A DNA stretch of 64,000 bases from Sequoia sempervirens. Lineage: Eukaryota > Streptophyta > Pinopsida > Cupressales > Cupressaceae. The stretch is taken from the NCBI GenBank assembly GCA_007258455.2, contig VDFB02139074.1, forward strand, positions 44,048-108,047. Reading direction: 5' to 3'. Below the pieces are notes generated by a model. The model worked only from the letters and a program-made list of their open reading frames with translations, had not been told where the DNA came from and searched no databases. Both the position numbers and the translations under genes were made by a program. Shown here piece after piece: positions 1 through 12,841 of the stretch (positions are counted from its first letter, which is position 1; every line of letters begins with the position of its first letter).

Positions 1-3000
1 GAAAGGTCACAAGGCATAACAACATTCCCTTTTAGATAGATAACTCATGATAAAACATATACTTATATTTATTATAGCTATTCACCGTGAAAGAAAATAG
101 TGATTTCACATCATTCTTTGGTTAACAAACAAACTGTTAGTACAAGTAAACTTACAATAGATATCAAATCCTTATCACTAGTCAAATACTACTCAATAAA
201 CTAATACTTAAAACTTAACCATTCAACGATATCAATTTATAATATACAAATTGATTATTAATATATGAAAACATTTCAAGGGTCATTCAAAATGAGAATT
301 CAACAATATAATATCAACATTTAAATTATATGATAGAACCATTTACAATTATAATCAAGACAATAATCTATTTTTCCTTATTATTATCAACATATCATTT
401 AGTTGACGACTTGAACTATGTTATCCTTTACTATTTCTTAATCCCTATTCACTAACATTCCCTTAAACATATCAAATCAATCATCTTTAGAACCCATGTG
501 TAGCTAATAAATTGAACTAACATAATATATGCAATTAATAAAGTTGAATCTTAAAGCTATCTAAAACTATAGTCCATTAGTTATTGTTCCAACGTTAAAA
601 ATTGCAATGAATAAATATGAATTCATAGATAGTCTAATTGGTATAAGTATATCAAGTAATGGTAATGGATAATAAGCTATGTTTATCACATCATAACCTA
701 AACAATGAATTTTTTAACCCAAAAATAAATGAATATGACTAAGGCCTATTATAAAAACCAAGTAACCAATAATATACTAATTTTTAATTTTATAAACAAT
801 ACCTGCTAAGTCCACATAAGGAAGAATCTAAAATGATCTTTATTTTATCAAGATATTTCTTAGCTAGGAATTTCTAAAATCCACAAGTGAAATCATTTAA
901 GAATTCTCACTAAAACCAAAGATCCAAGAATGAAATTGATATGATCGTAGAAAAGAAAAGAAGACCACTAATATATGTCTAAAGGTTAACGAATGTAGGA
1001 GAGTAAAAGACCATTTTCATGTATAATACATATATGCATATTTAATAATTAATCTCAAATTCATTAACAAAATAATAAAAATTAAGATTTATTTGTTATT
1101 ATCAATAACTATTATCATATACATATTTCTTTTATATTTAACTAACATTTAAAGAATTCAAAATTCATAACAATTGTCATATGCAAATAAAATATCATTT
1201 CCTTCATATATATTATTTTATACTTTATAAAAGAACTTTTAAAATAACAAGAAAATCTTTTTCTTTTATCTTTCTATAAAATCCTGCTGTTACCTAATAT
1301 TCATCCTACATTTAATCTTGTTTTAAAATAAGATGGATCTCTTTATAAGGGAAATGAGGGGTATATTCCCCTTTCCTTAATTTAAGGAATGTATCTCTCT
1401 AAATACGAGACTAGACCTAAATCAAAGTCTTATAAAGGATAAAGTGACTTCTAAAAGGAAGAAAGAATTCCATCGCCCATTCACATAGCATCATTCGTTA
1501 AAAACATAGTTTCTTATTTTTTTTTTCCTTTTAACAAGTCTCATCTTTAATCTGTGAATTGTTCTCTCTATCCTTTCACTTGATTCTTGACATATTCCCT
1601 TTTTAACATTCCATATTCTTAGAGTGACTTAAGATAAAGCATGTAATTTTTTCTAAAACATGTTTTTAAAGGGATGCCCTAACCCTATAGTATTTATTTC
1701 TTAGTTTTTTCATTTCCTGTTCTCTTTATGCTGGGAGCTGCATAGAAAACAACTTCATTACTATTCATTTTATTATATTTTCTTGTAGTGATGGTGGTTG
1801 TGGAGAGCCAGAAACAAGGTTTTACTTTTGTTTACAGTATGAAGATTTTTACGTTTAAAATGAATTGATGTTTTAAAATGTATATATTTTTCTTCTATGA
1901 AAGATTGGAGGGAGTTGCCTAAAAGAAATGTGATCTCTCTAGAACTGTTTTACACGGTGCCTCAAGGAAATTAGAATTTGCAGAGTCTATATGATAAAAT
2001 GCAGCAAGAAAATGTGGTTATTTGGAGTGAAATGAAAGTGCATGCTAGCATGATTACTCTTTTTCATAACATCCATTTAAATGCAGCAGCCACAGGCGAA
2101 CCCCCACAATGCAGTGATACGAGATCATAAAAGCCAGGGTATTTTACAGATTTAAGACATTAACTTGATGCTGTTATATGCTTAACTACATGGAGTGAAG
2201 GATGTTGTAATGTTAAAACCTAAATGTGCTCATTATTAGGATCTTGACAGTAATTTTTATTTTAAATAACATACTCAGAAACCTTCATAGAACCTTATCA
2301 TCACCTCGGATAAAGTAATGAAAACAAGAAAAGCTTACCTCAGAGCAAGGTGTAGACAGGCACTTCTCATGTGATACCTTTGTAAACGACATTGCAAAAT
2401 TCCATAATAAAATTTCATAGAACATGAACCTGTAATTTTGCTAGCTTGTAATGTTGGTCTTGTGCATTCAAACAAGGAGTTTGATATATGAAGTTCTAGG
2501 AGCAGAAAATTTGATAAATAAATTTTTCTAGAGCAGAGCATGTAACTGTAGAAACCAGAGAAAGAGTAGCAGCCTTCGCAAAAGTCAATTCTCATCAAGT
2601 ATAATTTATGTGATTTTGGAACTTTCAAGAAAATGCAAATTGACAGGTGTAAAGCTAGGTTGTACTACCATTCCAGTAGCCTCCTTTCCTGGTGGACGCG
2701 TATGAAAAATGTGGAAGAAAGGACAAGGCACGTGTACTATTGACAGAATGCCTCCAGCCAAGAATAGAGAAGGCACGTGTACGGCCTTTATCGCCACATA
2801 CTTAGACCTCCTTGCAATTGAAACAAACTAAAATAGATAAATAGGGATGTGGTAGCCTTTTCAAAGAAACTAAAGCAATAAATAGAACAGATATTGTGCC
2901 ACCCATTGTAATATACGAGGAGAGGTTATTATGGCGCCATTAATAAGGTAAAATAAAATGGCTTCATCATAATAATGTCTAGGAGAAAAAGATGCACCAT

Positions 3001-4587
3001 TCATATTTTGGTGGCTCCTTATTTCTCAAAAGTTACTAACTGTTTTAAGTCAAAAGTGCAGTCATATTCAGGAAATTCACATTGTATTAGTTTAACCATA
3101 TATATATATATTTTTAACTCACAAGTTTTAGACAACTATACAATAGAATCTTCATAATAAATGAATTCCACATTTTTCAGTAATAGCTGAATATACAATT
3201 TATGATCATATTAATATTATTTAATGATGGTTACAACTACCCAGTTAGATATTAGGAGAAAGTATGTTCATATAAATTTTAACAAACTTAATTCTTTCAA
3301 AAGACCTTGATAAAAACAATTGAAATTTTCATTATATAGTAAATTAAAAGCCTTATTCAAAATCTAAAGACCAATGTGCATTAATAAATTGAAACTCCAT
3401 ACTGTTTAGGTAAGTCTAAACTCTATAAGTGTCATATATATATAATATAGTAATATAATTTAAAGTACTCTTATCAAATATTTTAACACTAAATTAAAAG
3501 AAATCATCCTATTAGGTTTAAATACTTAACTTTTATAAATTTGGCATCAAAATTCTATTAAATATATATATCAAATTTTATTGTAAGACTTGTATAATAT
3601 ATTCAGATATAATAATAGTTGAGAATGGAAACTACATATTCATACGTCAAATGCAACGTATGCTATTCAACATGACTTGTACCATTATATAGTTTTCAAA
3701 CATTGATATATATATGCCAACCAATAGCTTACTATACTGTAACTGATATTGTATGCATATTATAAAATACTATCACAATGATTTGGATTATAGTTGAATA
3801 AATAAATATGAAGAACATAATTTTATTTTTATGAAGCAAAACAAGGTAATATTATTACTTACCTTATCCATACGAAGCTTGATCCAACCCTCTTGCTTCC
3901 CTTATGCTAAGCCTTAAATTATACTCATGTCCTCAAGGAAACCTCCCAGAGTTTTGGCTATACCATCAACTCTTCAATCTTCCTCTTATGAACACTCAAA
4001 GATTACCTTTCAATTATCAAGATTATTGCTTGAAAGAAAAGGAGGACTTGGTAGCATTCTCCTGTGCACTCAATCACAATCATTAGTATATCATAGTTAC
4101 ATAGTTGAAGCAAAATAAACTTAATCATATTCCACATGCCATTTACAACATTAAATAAAATCTAGGGTCAATAGTAAGTAACCTTTAATGGTACATGCCA
4201 AGTCATGAGAGGGTATATGAAATGGTAAAAGTATGCCTTTCATTGTTTATATCTATTGACTAAATATCACAAATTTATGATCACCATTATAACATCACTA
4301 TTGTAAACAAGATGGTAGGTTAAGAAGAGTAGTTTGCTTTTAATAAGTAATTATGCATATTAACTACCACTAATTGTATTACATATGCATATGAAAGAGA
4401 GATGTGTAGCATAAGAAATTCTTCAGGGACTAGAATTCTTTAACCTTTTTCATGAGAAGAATGTTCAGCTATCACAATCAAATCATTAATAAATACATCT
4501 ACTTAATTATCACTTAATAAATATCCCCTTGATATAGTTAAAGTATTTGCTACTATTGAAGAAAAAGGGTGGGCCTTACATATATAT
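1..4587. other. AT-rich flank without a recognised gene
   Basis: I read both strands and found only short, low-complexity reading frames. No domain, RNA gene or LTR boundary is recognisable. A stretch near 1905-2050 encodes two phrases that resemble ends of pentatricopeptide repeats, but this is too weak to annotate. The right edge is set by the start of the 5' LTR of T1. The sequence is probably older repeat debris, which is inference. Confidence 0.6.
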
Positions 4588-7129
4588 TGTTATTACTAGA
4601 GTGGAATATTGCAGATGTTATTGTTTTAGATGCAATAAGAAGGGCTGAAGAAACTTTTGTGAAGACAAAGGAAGACATGGAAATCCAACTTTGAGGTTCT
4701 TCTTTTAGTGAAGATTGGGATGCATTGGAAATGTGGTCATTATCCTTGACATCTAAGAAACCTTGGTAGAGCCATCAACACTTGGTGGACAATTGCTTGT
4801 AAAAAGAGTTGCTAATACCCCAGCTTTAGAAGCTACAAATATGGCTATCAATGTTGCTAGATTTAATCAGTCAACTATGGAGGGCCTAACCTTGGAAAGA
4901 GATAATTTCAGAGTTAAATACAATGAAATTTTGAATGATTATGATAGCAGCCAACAGAAAGTAGCTACATTGGAAACATAACTAGCATTTTATAAACAAA
5001 GAAAGGAAATGCAGAGAGCGACGGGACAGCCTAGCTCAAGCCACCCAACTTCAATTTCTCTAGTGACATCTATGCAACACTCATTTCATAGCCAGTCTCT
5101 AGCAATAGTACCATATGATCGGAGACAAGAACCAATTGTAGAGGAAGAAACAAATAGACCAAGCTCTAGCTCATCTAATAGAGATAAACTCCTTCTGCAA
5201 ATTAAGGTATATAAGAAGTTGTTAGAGAAGGATCAGAATGCAATGTATGAGAACGTACCAAAGGTTTTATGCACTACCTTAAGACATTTGAATTAGAGGA
5301 TTCAGGATAGACTCAATAGTGTGCATGACAACTATGCTTTGATGTTGTCAACAATGAGGTTATCTCAAAAGGAAAAGATTTTGGCCATACCAACTTTGAA
5401 TAAATGGGTCCAAAAATTTGAAAGATTAAAGTTGATGTTAGTGGGAGATTTCCAACATGCAAATAAACCTCATCTGGTGTAGCTAGTTTATGATTTTTTG
5501 TGTGAGTTGAGTGAGCATAAGTTTCAAGGATATACAACTCCATTAGAGTAGAAGATAATAGAGTTAATAACTCAGTATACCCATATTGATTTGGCCCCAC
5601 TACCAGATATTGAGGTTGCTAACTATGAAGTGAAACCATTACAGACATGGAAGAGGGAATTGGACAGGGTTATTGATTCCTAGGTTGGTGAAATTTTCAA
5701 AGAATTTGATGTTGGTATCTTCAACAATACCTTGGGGAGATTAAGATTTCTTATTAGCTTCCTGGAGGATTTTGACAAGGAATCGAATGCAGTTGTAACT
5801 AAGTATTCCCCTTACAGAAAAGCCATGGATGACATAATGGATTTTGACTGGCCATCTGAGGAAGAGTATGAGGAATGGGAAAGGTTGTATTGTGGCAAGT
5901 TTGGTTTGTGAAACATATACTGTGTCATGTATTGTATAGGTCTGGCCTTAGAAATTGCAAACATAAAACATATGTTTCATAGAGAAGTATCAACTATTTA
6001 TAATGTAGGATGTTGATCATGAGGCTGACTCACCCTATGGTCTACATCATTTTGTCATTTTTCTCGATTAATTGGACGCACTCTTGTGACATGTGCTCTT
6101 TTGACAAGGCAGAGTTTCTCTCCGTTACAAATGCAAATATTCTTTGTCTTATGTGTATTCCCTCCATTTTGATTGCAAATATAATTGAATTTGGAATATT
6201 CCTTATTTTGCTCCCTTCTTCTATTAAAGGGAATTCAGGGCCATTTATTGAGATCCTTTGTTGAATTTTTGGAGCTAGAATTAAGAAAATTAAGAAACAC
6301 AGACATGATAGTTGAGTCTTTATCAAAAATTTTGAGTCTAGATAGTAAATTTAGTTCAATGTATGGTTTTTGAATATATTTGAATGATAATGAAGATTCT
6401 CTGAGTTTGTAGTCTCTCCCTTTGGTTTCATGTCAAAATTATTAATGAAAATATTGATCAATGATCATTCCATTAATTGTTATCGTGTTATGCTTTGATA
6501 TATGATTTGGTTTTGGTTCTTGTTCATGGAATGAGTTAAAATGCTTGAATTAGATCATGGGTTCTCTGATGAAGTCATTCAGATTTGATAAGTATTCTAT
6601 AGTACTTAGTTACTAATTTGTGAATTACAAAGTGATATCACTAGATCATAATTGTTCAGAATTAAATCTGCCATATATTTCAATTTAGGTAGAATTTTAA
6701 CCCATAGATAATGGCATTGATCTTTAGCCCATTATATCTTTCCTGGGGATTCAATCATTCAACTTAAGATCACTCTCTTAAAATAATAATTGATCTACCT
6801 ATAACTTGTTTTCATTTTACATTCTTAGCTTAAGATGCATAGTCGATTCAAAGAACTGCAACCTTTGCAGTTGATTTCATCTTATTTGCAATTATTGAGA
6901 GTTTAGTTGCCCTGATTTACAATGTATGTTTGAGTTTTCAAGATGAGTTATCTATTAGGAATTATGGGAACACCCTCCCAGTCCTAGCAGAACCCGAAGC
7001 ACATGAGATAAATAGACATATGTTTTATCTCGTCACTCGGCCACTCATTTAGCAAGTATTCAAGAATTGAGTTTGGCAGACTCATAGATATTTGTTAAGG
7101 CCTTCTTGGTTTTTTAAAATTAAGCAATA
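4588..7129 (+). repeat. T1 5' LTR
   Basis: This 2542 bp sequence matches 18591-21183 from TGTTATTACTAG at the left edge to a TTAAGCAATA end (TTAACCAACA in the other copy). The primer-binding site follows after three bases. The first 1.3 kb is coding-like: it is the duplicated 3' part of the extra ORF of T1. The rest has no visible ORF. Confidence 0.85.
4591..5911 (+). pseudogene. LTR-borne copy of the C-terminal part of the T1 extra ORF
   Basis: This is the 5' LTR copy of the C-terminal portion of the extra ORF found at 16219-19921. It encodes a charged, probably coiled-coil protein whose frames are broken by TAG stops and frameshifts. The same protein is readable in the 3' LTR, and both copies end with the phrase EWERLYCGKFGL and a TGA stop. 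Differences between copies are informative: TAG at 5480-5482 faces CAA at 19489-19491, showing that glutamine was the ancestral residue. This copy lacks the N-terminal part and has no evident start, so it is a by-product of LTR duplication and not a gene of its own. Its function is unknown. Confidence 0.6.
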
Positions 7130-7132
7130 GAA

Positions 7133-7150
7133 TGGCGAATCTGCTGGTGA
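7133..7150 (+). promoter_or_regulatory. T1 primer-binding site
   Basis: TGGCGAATCTGCTGGTGA starts three bases after the 5' LTR. It is nearly the same as the site of T2 (TGGTGACTCTGCTGGGGA). The TGG start is expected for pairing with the CCA end of a tRNA. I do not name the tRNA. Confidence 0.75.
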
Positions 7151-7264
7151 CCTCTTATAAATTTTAGAGTCTCTAGTGAAAATTTGGTACAGTCAGAGTC
7201 AAGACTTTATCATCATTTGTGAACTAGGTGGTCATTTGCTCTTAGGAATCACATACATCCTTTT

Positions 7265-8256
7265 TTGTTCATGCATCATATTTTAGTCAGTTATGTCAGT
7301 TTATGTTGGGTTATGTTTAAATTTCTCTCTGAAGTTGCAAATAACAAGTCTAGATCCAATCAAACCTTATTCCCTAGTATCCTGGGTGGCGACTCTGAGT
7401 TTTCTCACACCACTGTGACAAGTATATCTAACAAGAAGATTGACAAGGAGAAATTTGACATCTCGGTAAATGCCATGAGGAAGACCAAAAGTCAATTGAA
7501 GAAATCTTTTGAATAGAAAGAAGAATCTAAGCCTGCAAAGGATAAACAACCTCTATGGAAGAAGAAAAATGTAGAATCCGGTAAGTCCCTTGATTCTCTT
7601 CATCAAACATCTCCTACTTTCAATAACGAAGTAGTTAGTGAAAATATTACTAAAGATTCAAGTAATAGTGGGGAAATTGAGGGTGGATAGGGTAGTTTCC
7701 TTGTTGAACAAGTATTTGATAATCTCAGGATTTATAGAGAAGAGGATAAGTGGGAATTATGGGGTAAGAGTAAAGCACCTTCAAACCCACCAACACTTGG
7801 GATGGGATCTATATTCCATGGGGAAAACTTCAAGCCTAGAGGAGAAAGTACCATTCCACTGATGCTTACTTTCCTTGGGGAAGAAGTTGTGGATCAAACA
7901 TTCCATACTCCAGCTCAAAGTGAGTATGGGGATTTTCTTGAAGATGAGGAAGATGTCAATAGTGATATTAAAGACTTGGATGAATAGGCTGAGTGGTTGG
8001 CTAAACAAGCCTAGAAAAGAACTCAAAAGGAAAAGGAGGATAGAATTAAGGCTAAGCAGCTTGAAAGGGATGAGAAGAAAGAAAGAGTGGAGAAAATGAG
8101 AGAATAATATTCTAAGCAAAGAGACTTTGAAAAAGATACTCAAGAAAATATAGCCTTAGAAAAGGCTACTAGAGAAAAGGTTGTTAAGGATAAAGTTGCT
8201 AAAGTAGCAACCCACATCATCCCTGAAGCCCCAAAAATCATAATCCTGATGGGAAC
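7265..8256 (+). pseudogene. T1 gag, N-terminal region (broken)
   Basis: This region encodes a long hydrophilic protein segment rich in lysine and glutamate, readable through several TAG stops (for example 7514-7516 and 7985-7987) that sit where glutamine fits the charged, repetitive context. A highly charged stretch near 7990-8200 would form a coiled coil. It lies between the primer-binding site and the recognisable Gag core, so it is assigned to Gag by position. No catalytic motif is present. The true start is not visible. I cannot exclude a separate ORF upstream of gag. Confidence 0.5.
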
Positions 8257-8258
8257 TT

Positions 8259-9385
8259 TTGTTGCTAGTACTTATATATCAACCATTGTTGCTACCAAGT
8301 CTTCAGACCCTCCTAAGAAAAAAATCCTTTGTAGATCATGGGAAGAAGATGGCTGACTACTCCCACCTAAGTGTTTACAATGCTCTCGATACCAATATCA
8401 ACTCAAATCTATTTACCTCAACGACCAAGATGTTTACTATTAATCCTGAGGTCAAGTCCAATCCATTTTCTACACCTTTAAACCCTGAAACCTTGAAGTT
8501 GCAATTGAAGAGTGAAGATTTGGAAGAAGAATTGAGGAGGGTAGAGATAGAAGCACAAAATACAAAAGTGTCTAGAAGAATTGCTTTCCTCAAAATGTCA
8601 ATCCCAACCCCAGATCCTTCAAGTTCTAGGAAGAGTGATAGTCAATCTCATGAAAATAAGCTCGGGGGGCACACTCCCAGTGGAGGGGGTGGTGGTGACA
8701 AAGGAGGTGGAGGAGGTGGCAACACTAGTAACTCTTATTTTGATGATGAGGAAGAGGCTAAGAATAAAAATGATAGTAACAAAGGAAACGGGAAAGATAA
8801 AGAACATGGTCAGATGTATAGTAAGAAAAATGATGCGCAAAAGGATGCTCATAGGGATAGGTGTCCTGGGAAAGAACCTCACAATGATAGGTATAGGAAA
8901 TTATGTTTTGACAACATCACTGGTTATCCAAATCCTGTCCCAAGCAATGCCAGGAAAGATCTTCCTAAATTTGCTGGAAATAATGCTCTTAGTGGAGAAA
9001 ATCATTTGAAAGCTTTCCAAAGCTTTATTGAAGACTTTGAATTGTGGGAAGATATATGGAAATGAAGTACTTTATGCAGTCCTTAGTTGAGGATGCAAGG
9101 GATTGGTATAGAGGATTACCTGATGGATGTATTGATTCAAGAGAATCATTCTACCTTGCCTTTAGAGAACAACATTGGGATCAAACTAATCCCAAATTTA
9201 GATTAAATGATTTCAACATCATTAAAGTACATAATGAATTTGTTGTTGAATTTAATACATGGTTTCAAAAGTCTATGAACATGGTACCTGCATATTTGAG
9301 ACCTAACCCTGATGCATGTTTGGTGACATACTGCAATGCTTATGACTCGAAGATGTGTTACTTACTTAGGGACAAGAATCCATGA
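8259..9385 (+). pseudogene. T1 gag core (retrotransposon Gag domain, frameshifted)
   Basis: Gag packages the element RNA in cytoplasmic particles. The open frame 8259-9065 has a coiled-coil segment, glycine-rich runs, an acidic and lysine-rich linker and then the start of the Gag domain (KDLPKFAGNN). A frameshift near 9055 moves the rest into the frame 9044-9385, which carries the domain's second half with DARDWYRGLP and YDSKMCYLLRDKNP. These phrases match the Gag of T2 (KIPKFSGENF and FDRKMSFLLRDEEP), so the assignment is supported by two elements in this window. The start at 8259 is only where the open frame begins. Confidence 0.75.
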
Positions 9386-10662
9386 ACTTTTCCTAAAGCA
9401 TATAAAATGGTTGTAAACATTGAAAATAATAGGAGGGCTTCTGGTAAGGTAGGAAGGAGAGAGGAGCCTAAGGTTCAGAAGAATTCCAAAGCTCAAAAAG
9501 ATAAATCTGGAAAAAATGTAGTTCCTGAGGAGAAATGGGACAAAGTTATCAGTCTGTTATAGAAGCAAGCCAAAAATGATAAACCTTAGTTTTAGAGAAA
9601 TGATAGGCCCCCTATACTCCAATATTTCACTTATCATACCAATTGGGATAATGGTAATCCAATTCAGAATAGTCATAAGAATTACCAAGATACACCTAAT
9701 CCTTTACATAAAAATACAACAAATGTAATCAAGGATTTCCCATGGTGTGAAGTATGTGAGATGCCTCACACATAAGAATAGTGTGGTGTAGGTAGATCTA
9801 TGATGTAGAGCCAACAAGATCAAGGTGAATCCCATTCACCACACAATCCAGATGAATCAGCAAATATGTTCATGACTAGGTCGGATTTAGAATGTGGTGG
9901 TTATTCTTCTAGTGATGATACTAATGCAGATGATGTGGATGCACAAATGAGACAAGCAAGTATGCATCATCAATAGGTTCTCTCAGATGAAAAAAGGGAG
10001 GATGAATATGTTGCAATTTTGAGACATCAAACTTTTCCCTAAGAAGACCTTCAAATGAGGAAATAGAAAGATATATAGTTGTCTTGGCTGCAAGGGCTAA
10101 AGCACAAAGTGACCACCATTTGAGAAATAGGGTAGTGAGTGGAAATCAGTGCCACCCTCAAGGTTTATTTGTAAAAGAAGGTAATGCAAATGGTAAAGGA
10201 GATTATACAAAGAACAAGAATGAAGAAATCAAGCCTAAAGAGTCAAAAGAGATAAGAATTTGGGTGAAGAAAGGTAGAAAAGGAAAGGCTAACACTGCAA
10301 TCATACCTCTTGATCTAAAGACTAAAGAATCAAAACTAGTCCTTGAGGTAACTGAAAAAAAAACTAATAAAGTAGTTTCCCAAGAAATAGTGTTTCCTGA
10401 GTTTCCTAGTTATTCTCTCATTGACATGTTTCAAGTCCTATCTCAGATCAGGGTCATAGTCCCACTCCTTGAGATGATGAGGATTGATGATCATAAAAAT
10501 AAAACTATAGTTGTCATCAATAGTATTGTAGGAGGTAGTAAGCATAATGTAGGGGTTGATGCACCCGACACAAGTGTTGGTTTAGTGAAAGGTAATGAGT
10601 TGGAAGCTAATGTTAGTGAAAATCCAGAGATATACTTGGGAACTACTATCACAACAAACTAA
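9386..10662 (+). pseudogene. T1 gag C-terminal region with a zinc-knuckle remnant
   Basis: This follows the Gag core after a stop at its end. It encodes a lysine-rich linker and, near 9740-9785, a zinc-knuckle-like motif with spacing C-x2-C-x3-H-x4-C (begins CEVCEMPH), broken by two TAA/TAG stops. Such motifs bind RNA in nucleocapsid. The open frame 10084-10662 after it is a basic then neutral segment that links Gag to protease and has no recognisable domain. TAG stops are frequent and mostly sit where glutamine is plausible. Assignment to the Gag-protease linker is by position. Confidence 0.5.
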
Positions 10663-10674
10663 AATTTGGTTAAT

Positions 10675-11156
10675 CCTTTCTTTTGAATTCTAATCATTGA
10701 TGGAAAGATACTTAGGAATTGTATGGTTGATTCAGGGCTTCGAATAATGTCATTCCCATTAAGATCATGGAGGAAATGGGCTTGAAAGTTGATACTACAT
10801 ATGGAAAATGTTATGCCATGGATTCAATGGAAGTCACTATCATTGGTGTGATCTATGAAGTTCCATATAGATTTGCTGCATTTCCTGATAAGGAATTGGT
10901 TATGAGTGTCATAGTGGTGGACATTCCCCCTACTTATGGAATGCTACTATTCATACAATGGTGTGACTCTATGGGGGGAAGTATGCAATGTTATTTGTCA
11001 TTTTCCACTTTTTCTATTGACCAAAAAGATGTTAAAATTGCCAGAGAGTCAAGGTTTTGGCACATGATTGAGTTAGTTGAAGAACCAGAGGAGCCCCCAA
11101 TGATTAATGTTGTGGACACAAGCCTTGATACTTTCCACTTAGAGGAATGGAAATAG
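10675..11156 (+). pseudogene. T1 aspartic protease (1-base frameshift)
   Basis: The retroviral-type aspartic protease cuts the Gag-Pol precursor. The active-site phrase MVDSG is encoded at 10723-10737 (aspartate codon 10729-10731) and is followed one frame over by residues expected after it (SNNVIP, then KIMEEMGL), so a single base was lost just after the active site. The frame 10767-11156 then continues through a beta-rich protease-like body with the phrase DIPPTYGMLL, where plant elements usually have a similar dipeptide-rich strand before the C-terminal helix. A TAG at the end leads into the RNase H. The fold is inferred from motif and position. Confidence 0.7.
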
Positions 11157-11199
11157 GATAGGGAACAAATTAAGCCTACCCCGATAGCTAAAGAAATTG

Positions 11200-11687
11200 C
11201 ATAGACATCTTAGGAGAATGTATTGTGGACACTCTATTTCGATGGATCATGTTCAAAAGAAGGCTCAGGTGCTTGGATCATTCTTATTTCCCCTCAAGGT
11301 AAGATGTTTAAATATTCTTTCCTATTATAGTTCACATGTACCAATAATGTAGCCGAGTATGAAGCTTTGTTACTTGGTCTAAAATTAGCCTCTAAGCATG
11401 GCATAAAAAGGTTAAAAGTATTTGGAGACTCTGAGCTAGTGGTGTCCCAAGTCAAATCTAGATTTGTTGCTAAGGAAAAAAGATTGAGGCAATATAGAAA
11501 TGAGGTCTGGGATCATACTGTTGAATTGTTTGATGGTTTTGGGATAGATTGGGTAGAAAGGGGACAAAATGTCAAAGCATATTTTTTGACCAATATTGCT
11601 ATCAAGCTTGATGATGTAACTTTTGATGGTGTCTCAAGAATTGAGGTCCAAACGAGACCAACAGTACTTGACAACATCTACAACTAG
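11200..11687 (+). pseudogene. T1 RNase H of the second type, placed before reverse transcriptase
   Basis: This RNase H resembles the extra (archaeal-type) RNase H of plant Tat elements. Visible motifs are YFDGS (aspartate codon 11241-11243), NNVAEYEALL (glutamate codons 11355-11363) and FGDSELV (aspartate codon 11427-11429). The fourth motif reads KAYFLTNIA where KAD is expected, so the last acidic residue is lost. One TAG interrupts it in the FLL-FTCTNN phrase. In T3 the homologous domain (about residues 1731-1860) lies after reverse transcriptase and the first RNase H; here it lies between protease and reverse transcriptase, which is the notable point. The domain assignment is strong; the order is directly visible. 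Confidence 0.85.
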
Positions 11688-11690
11688 AAG

Positions 11691-12841
11691 GTGTTCAATG
11701 ATGATAATGACATACTGAAATTCTTGCATTGTGTAGACAAGTATGAGAATCGGGAAATTGATTTCAGTGCACATGTTGTAGAGGTGGATGGAAAGGAAAC
11801 ATTATTTGGTAATGAGGTAATTCAACTTAAGACTAATAAAATTCCTAAAGGTTTAGTGGCACTTGAAAGAGTTTTTGATGGCCTAGATATATCCAATGTT
11901 AAGCAAGCAAGTGCACATAAAGAAGACCTAGAAGAAATAAACTTAGGGATAGATGTCTCCCCTAAGAAGGTATATATATGAAAGAGAATTAAACCACATG
12001 TGAGAACCATGTTGATTGTGTTATTGTGAAAATATAGACATGTGTTTGCTTGGTTTTATGATGATTTGAAAGCCTACAAAGAGGATTTTTTTCAACATGA
12101 AATTCCACTAAAGCCTGATACTAAACCTTTCAGGACAAAAAAAAATGGCATATCAATCCTACCTTAAGGCCCAAAATGCAAGAGGAGCTCACCAAATTAA
12201 GTGATGCGGGAATTATCAAGCCTATAAGACACTCATCATGTGTGTCTAATTTGGTTCTTGTCAAAAAGAAGAATGGAGACTTAAGATTATGTGTGGATTT
12301 TAGGAACCTAAAAGTTGCATCTTTAAAAGATAATTATCATTTACCCAACATGGAAGTGATGTTGCAGAAGGTCACTAGTTTTGAATTACTCTCTATGATG
12401 GATGGATTTTCTAGCTACAATTAGGTCATGGTAAGGGAATTATAGCAAAATAAAACAGCCTTTACAACCTTGTGGGGAACTTATGTCTATGTCAGGATTC
12501 CTTTTGGTTTGATAAATGTTGGTGCCACTTTACAGAGAGCTATGCATGTAGCTTTTGCTGATTTTATAGACTTATTCCTTGATATCTATCAAGATGATCT
12601 CACTTCCCATAGAAAGAAAGAAAAAGACCATTGCTCACATCTTGAGAAAATATTTGTTAGGGCCCTAGAGTATGGCATTTCGTTAAATCCCAAGAAATGT
12701 TCTTTTGGGGTTAAGGAAGGAAAGATGTTGGGACTTATTGTTTCAAAGGAAGGAATCAAGATTGATCCTGAAAGAGTGGCAGTTATTGACAAGATCACAC
12801 CACCAAAAAAATTCAAAGGTATTCAATCTTTCTTTGGGTAG
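11691..12841 (+). pseudogene. T1 reverse transcriptase (stops, no frame intact)
   Basis: Reverse transcriptase copies element RNA into DNA. A linker with the phrase EEINLGIDVSPKK, typical of the stretch before RT in related elements, leads into the catalytic region. Visible motifs are LVKKKNGDLRLCVDFRNL, SMMDGFSSYN, PFGLINVGATLQRAM and the active-site box YQDD at 12587-12598 (other elements usually have YVDD). LNPKKCSFGV and the thumb region follow. TAG stops at 12422-12424 and 12839-12841 replace glutamines that are conserved in the family (for example T3 has GYNQI). Two further stops lie upstream of the palm. The element cannot make this enzyme without readthrough. Confidence 0.9.

Noticed and set aside
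1898..2056. Pentatricopeptide-repeat gene fragment (LPKRNVISL and MQQENVVIW on one frame)
   Set aside because: Only two short phrases about 28 residues apart, with a stop between them and no further repeats. Could be chance.
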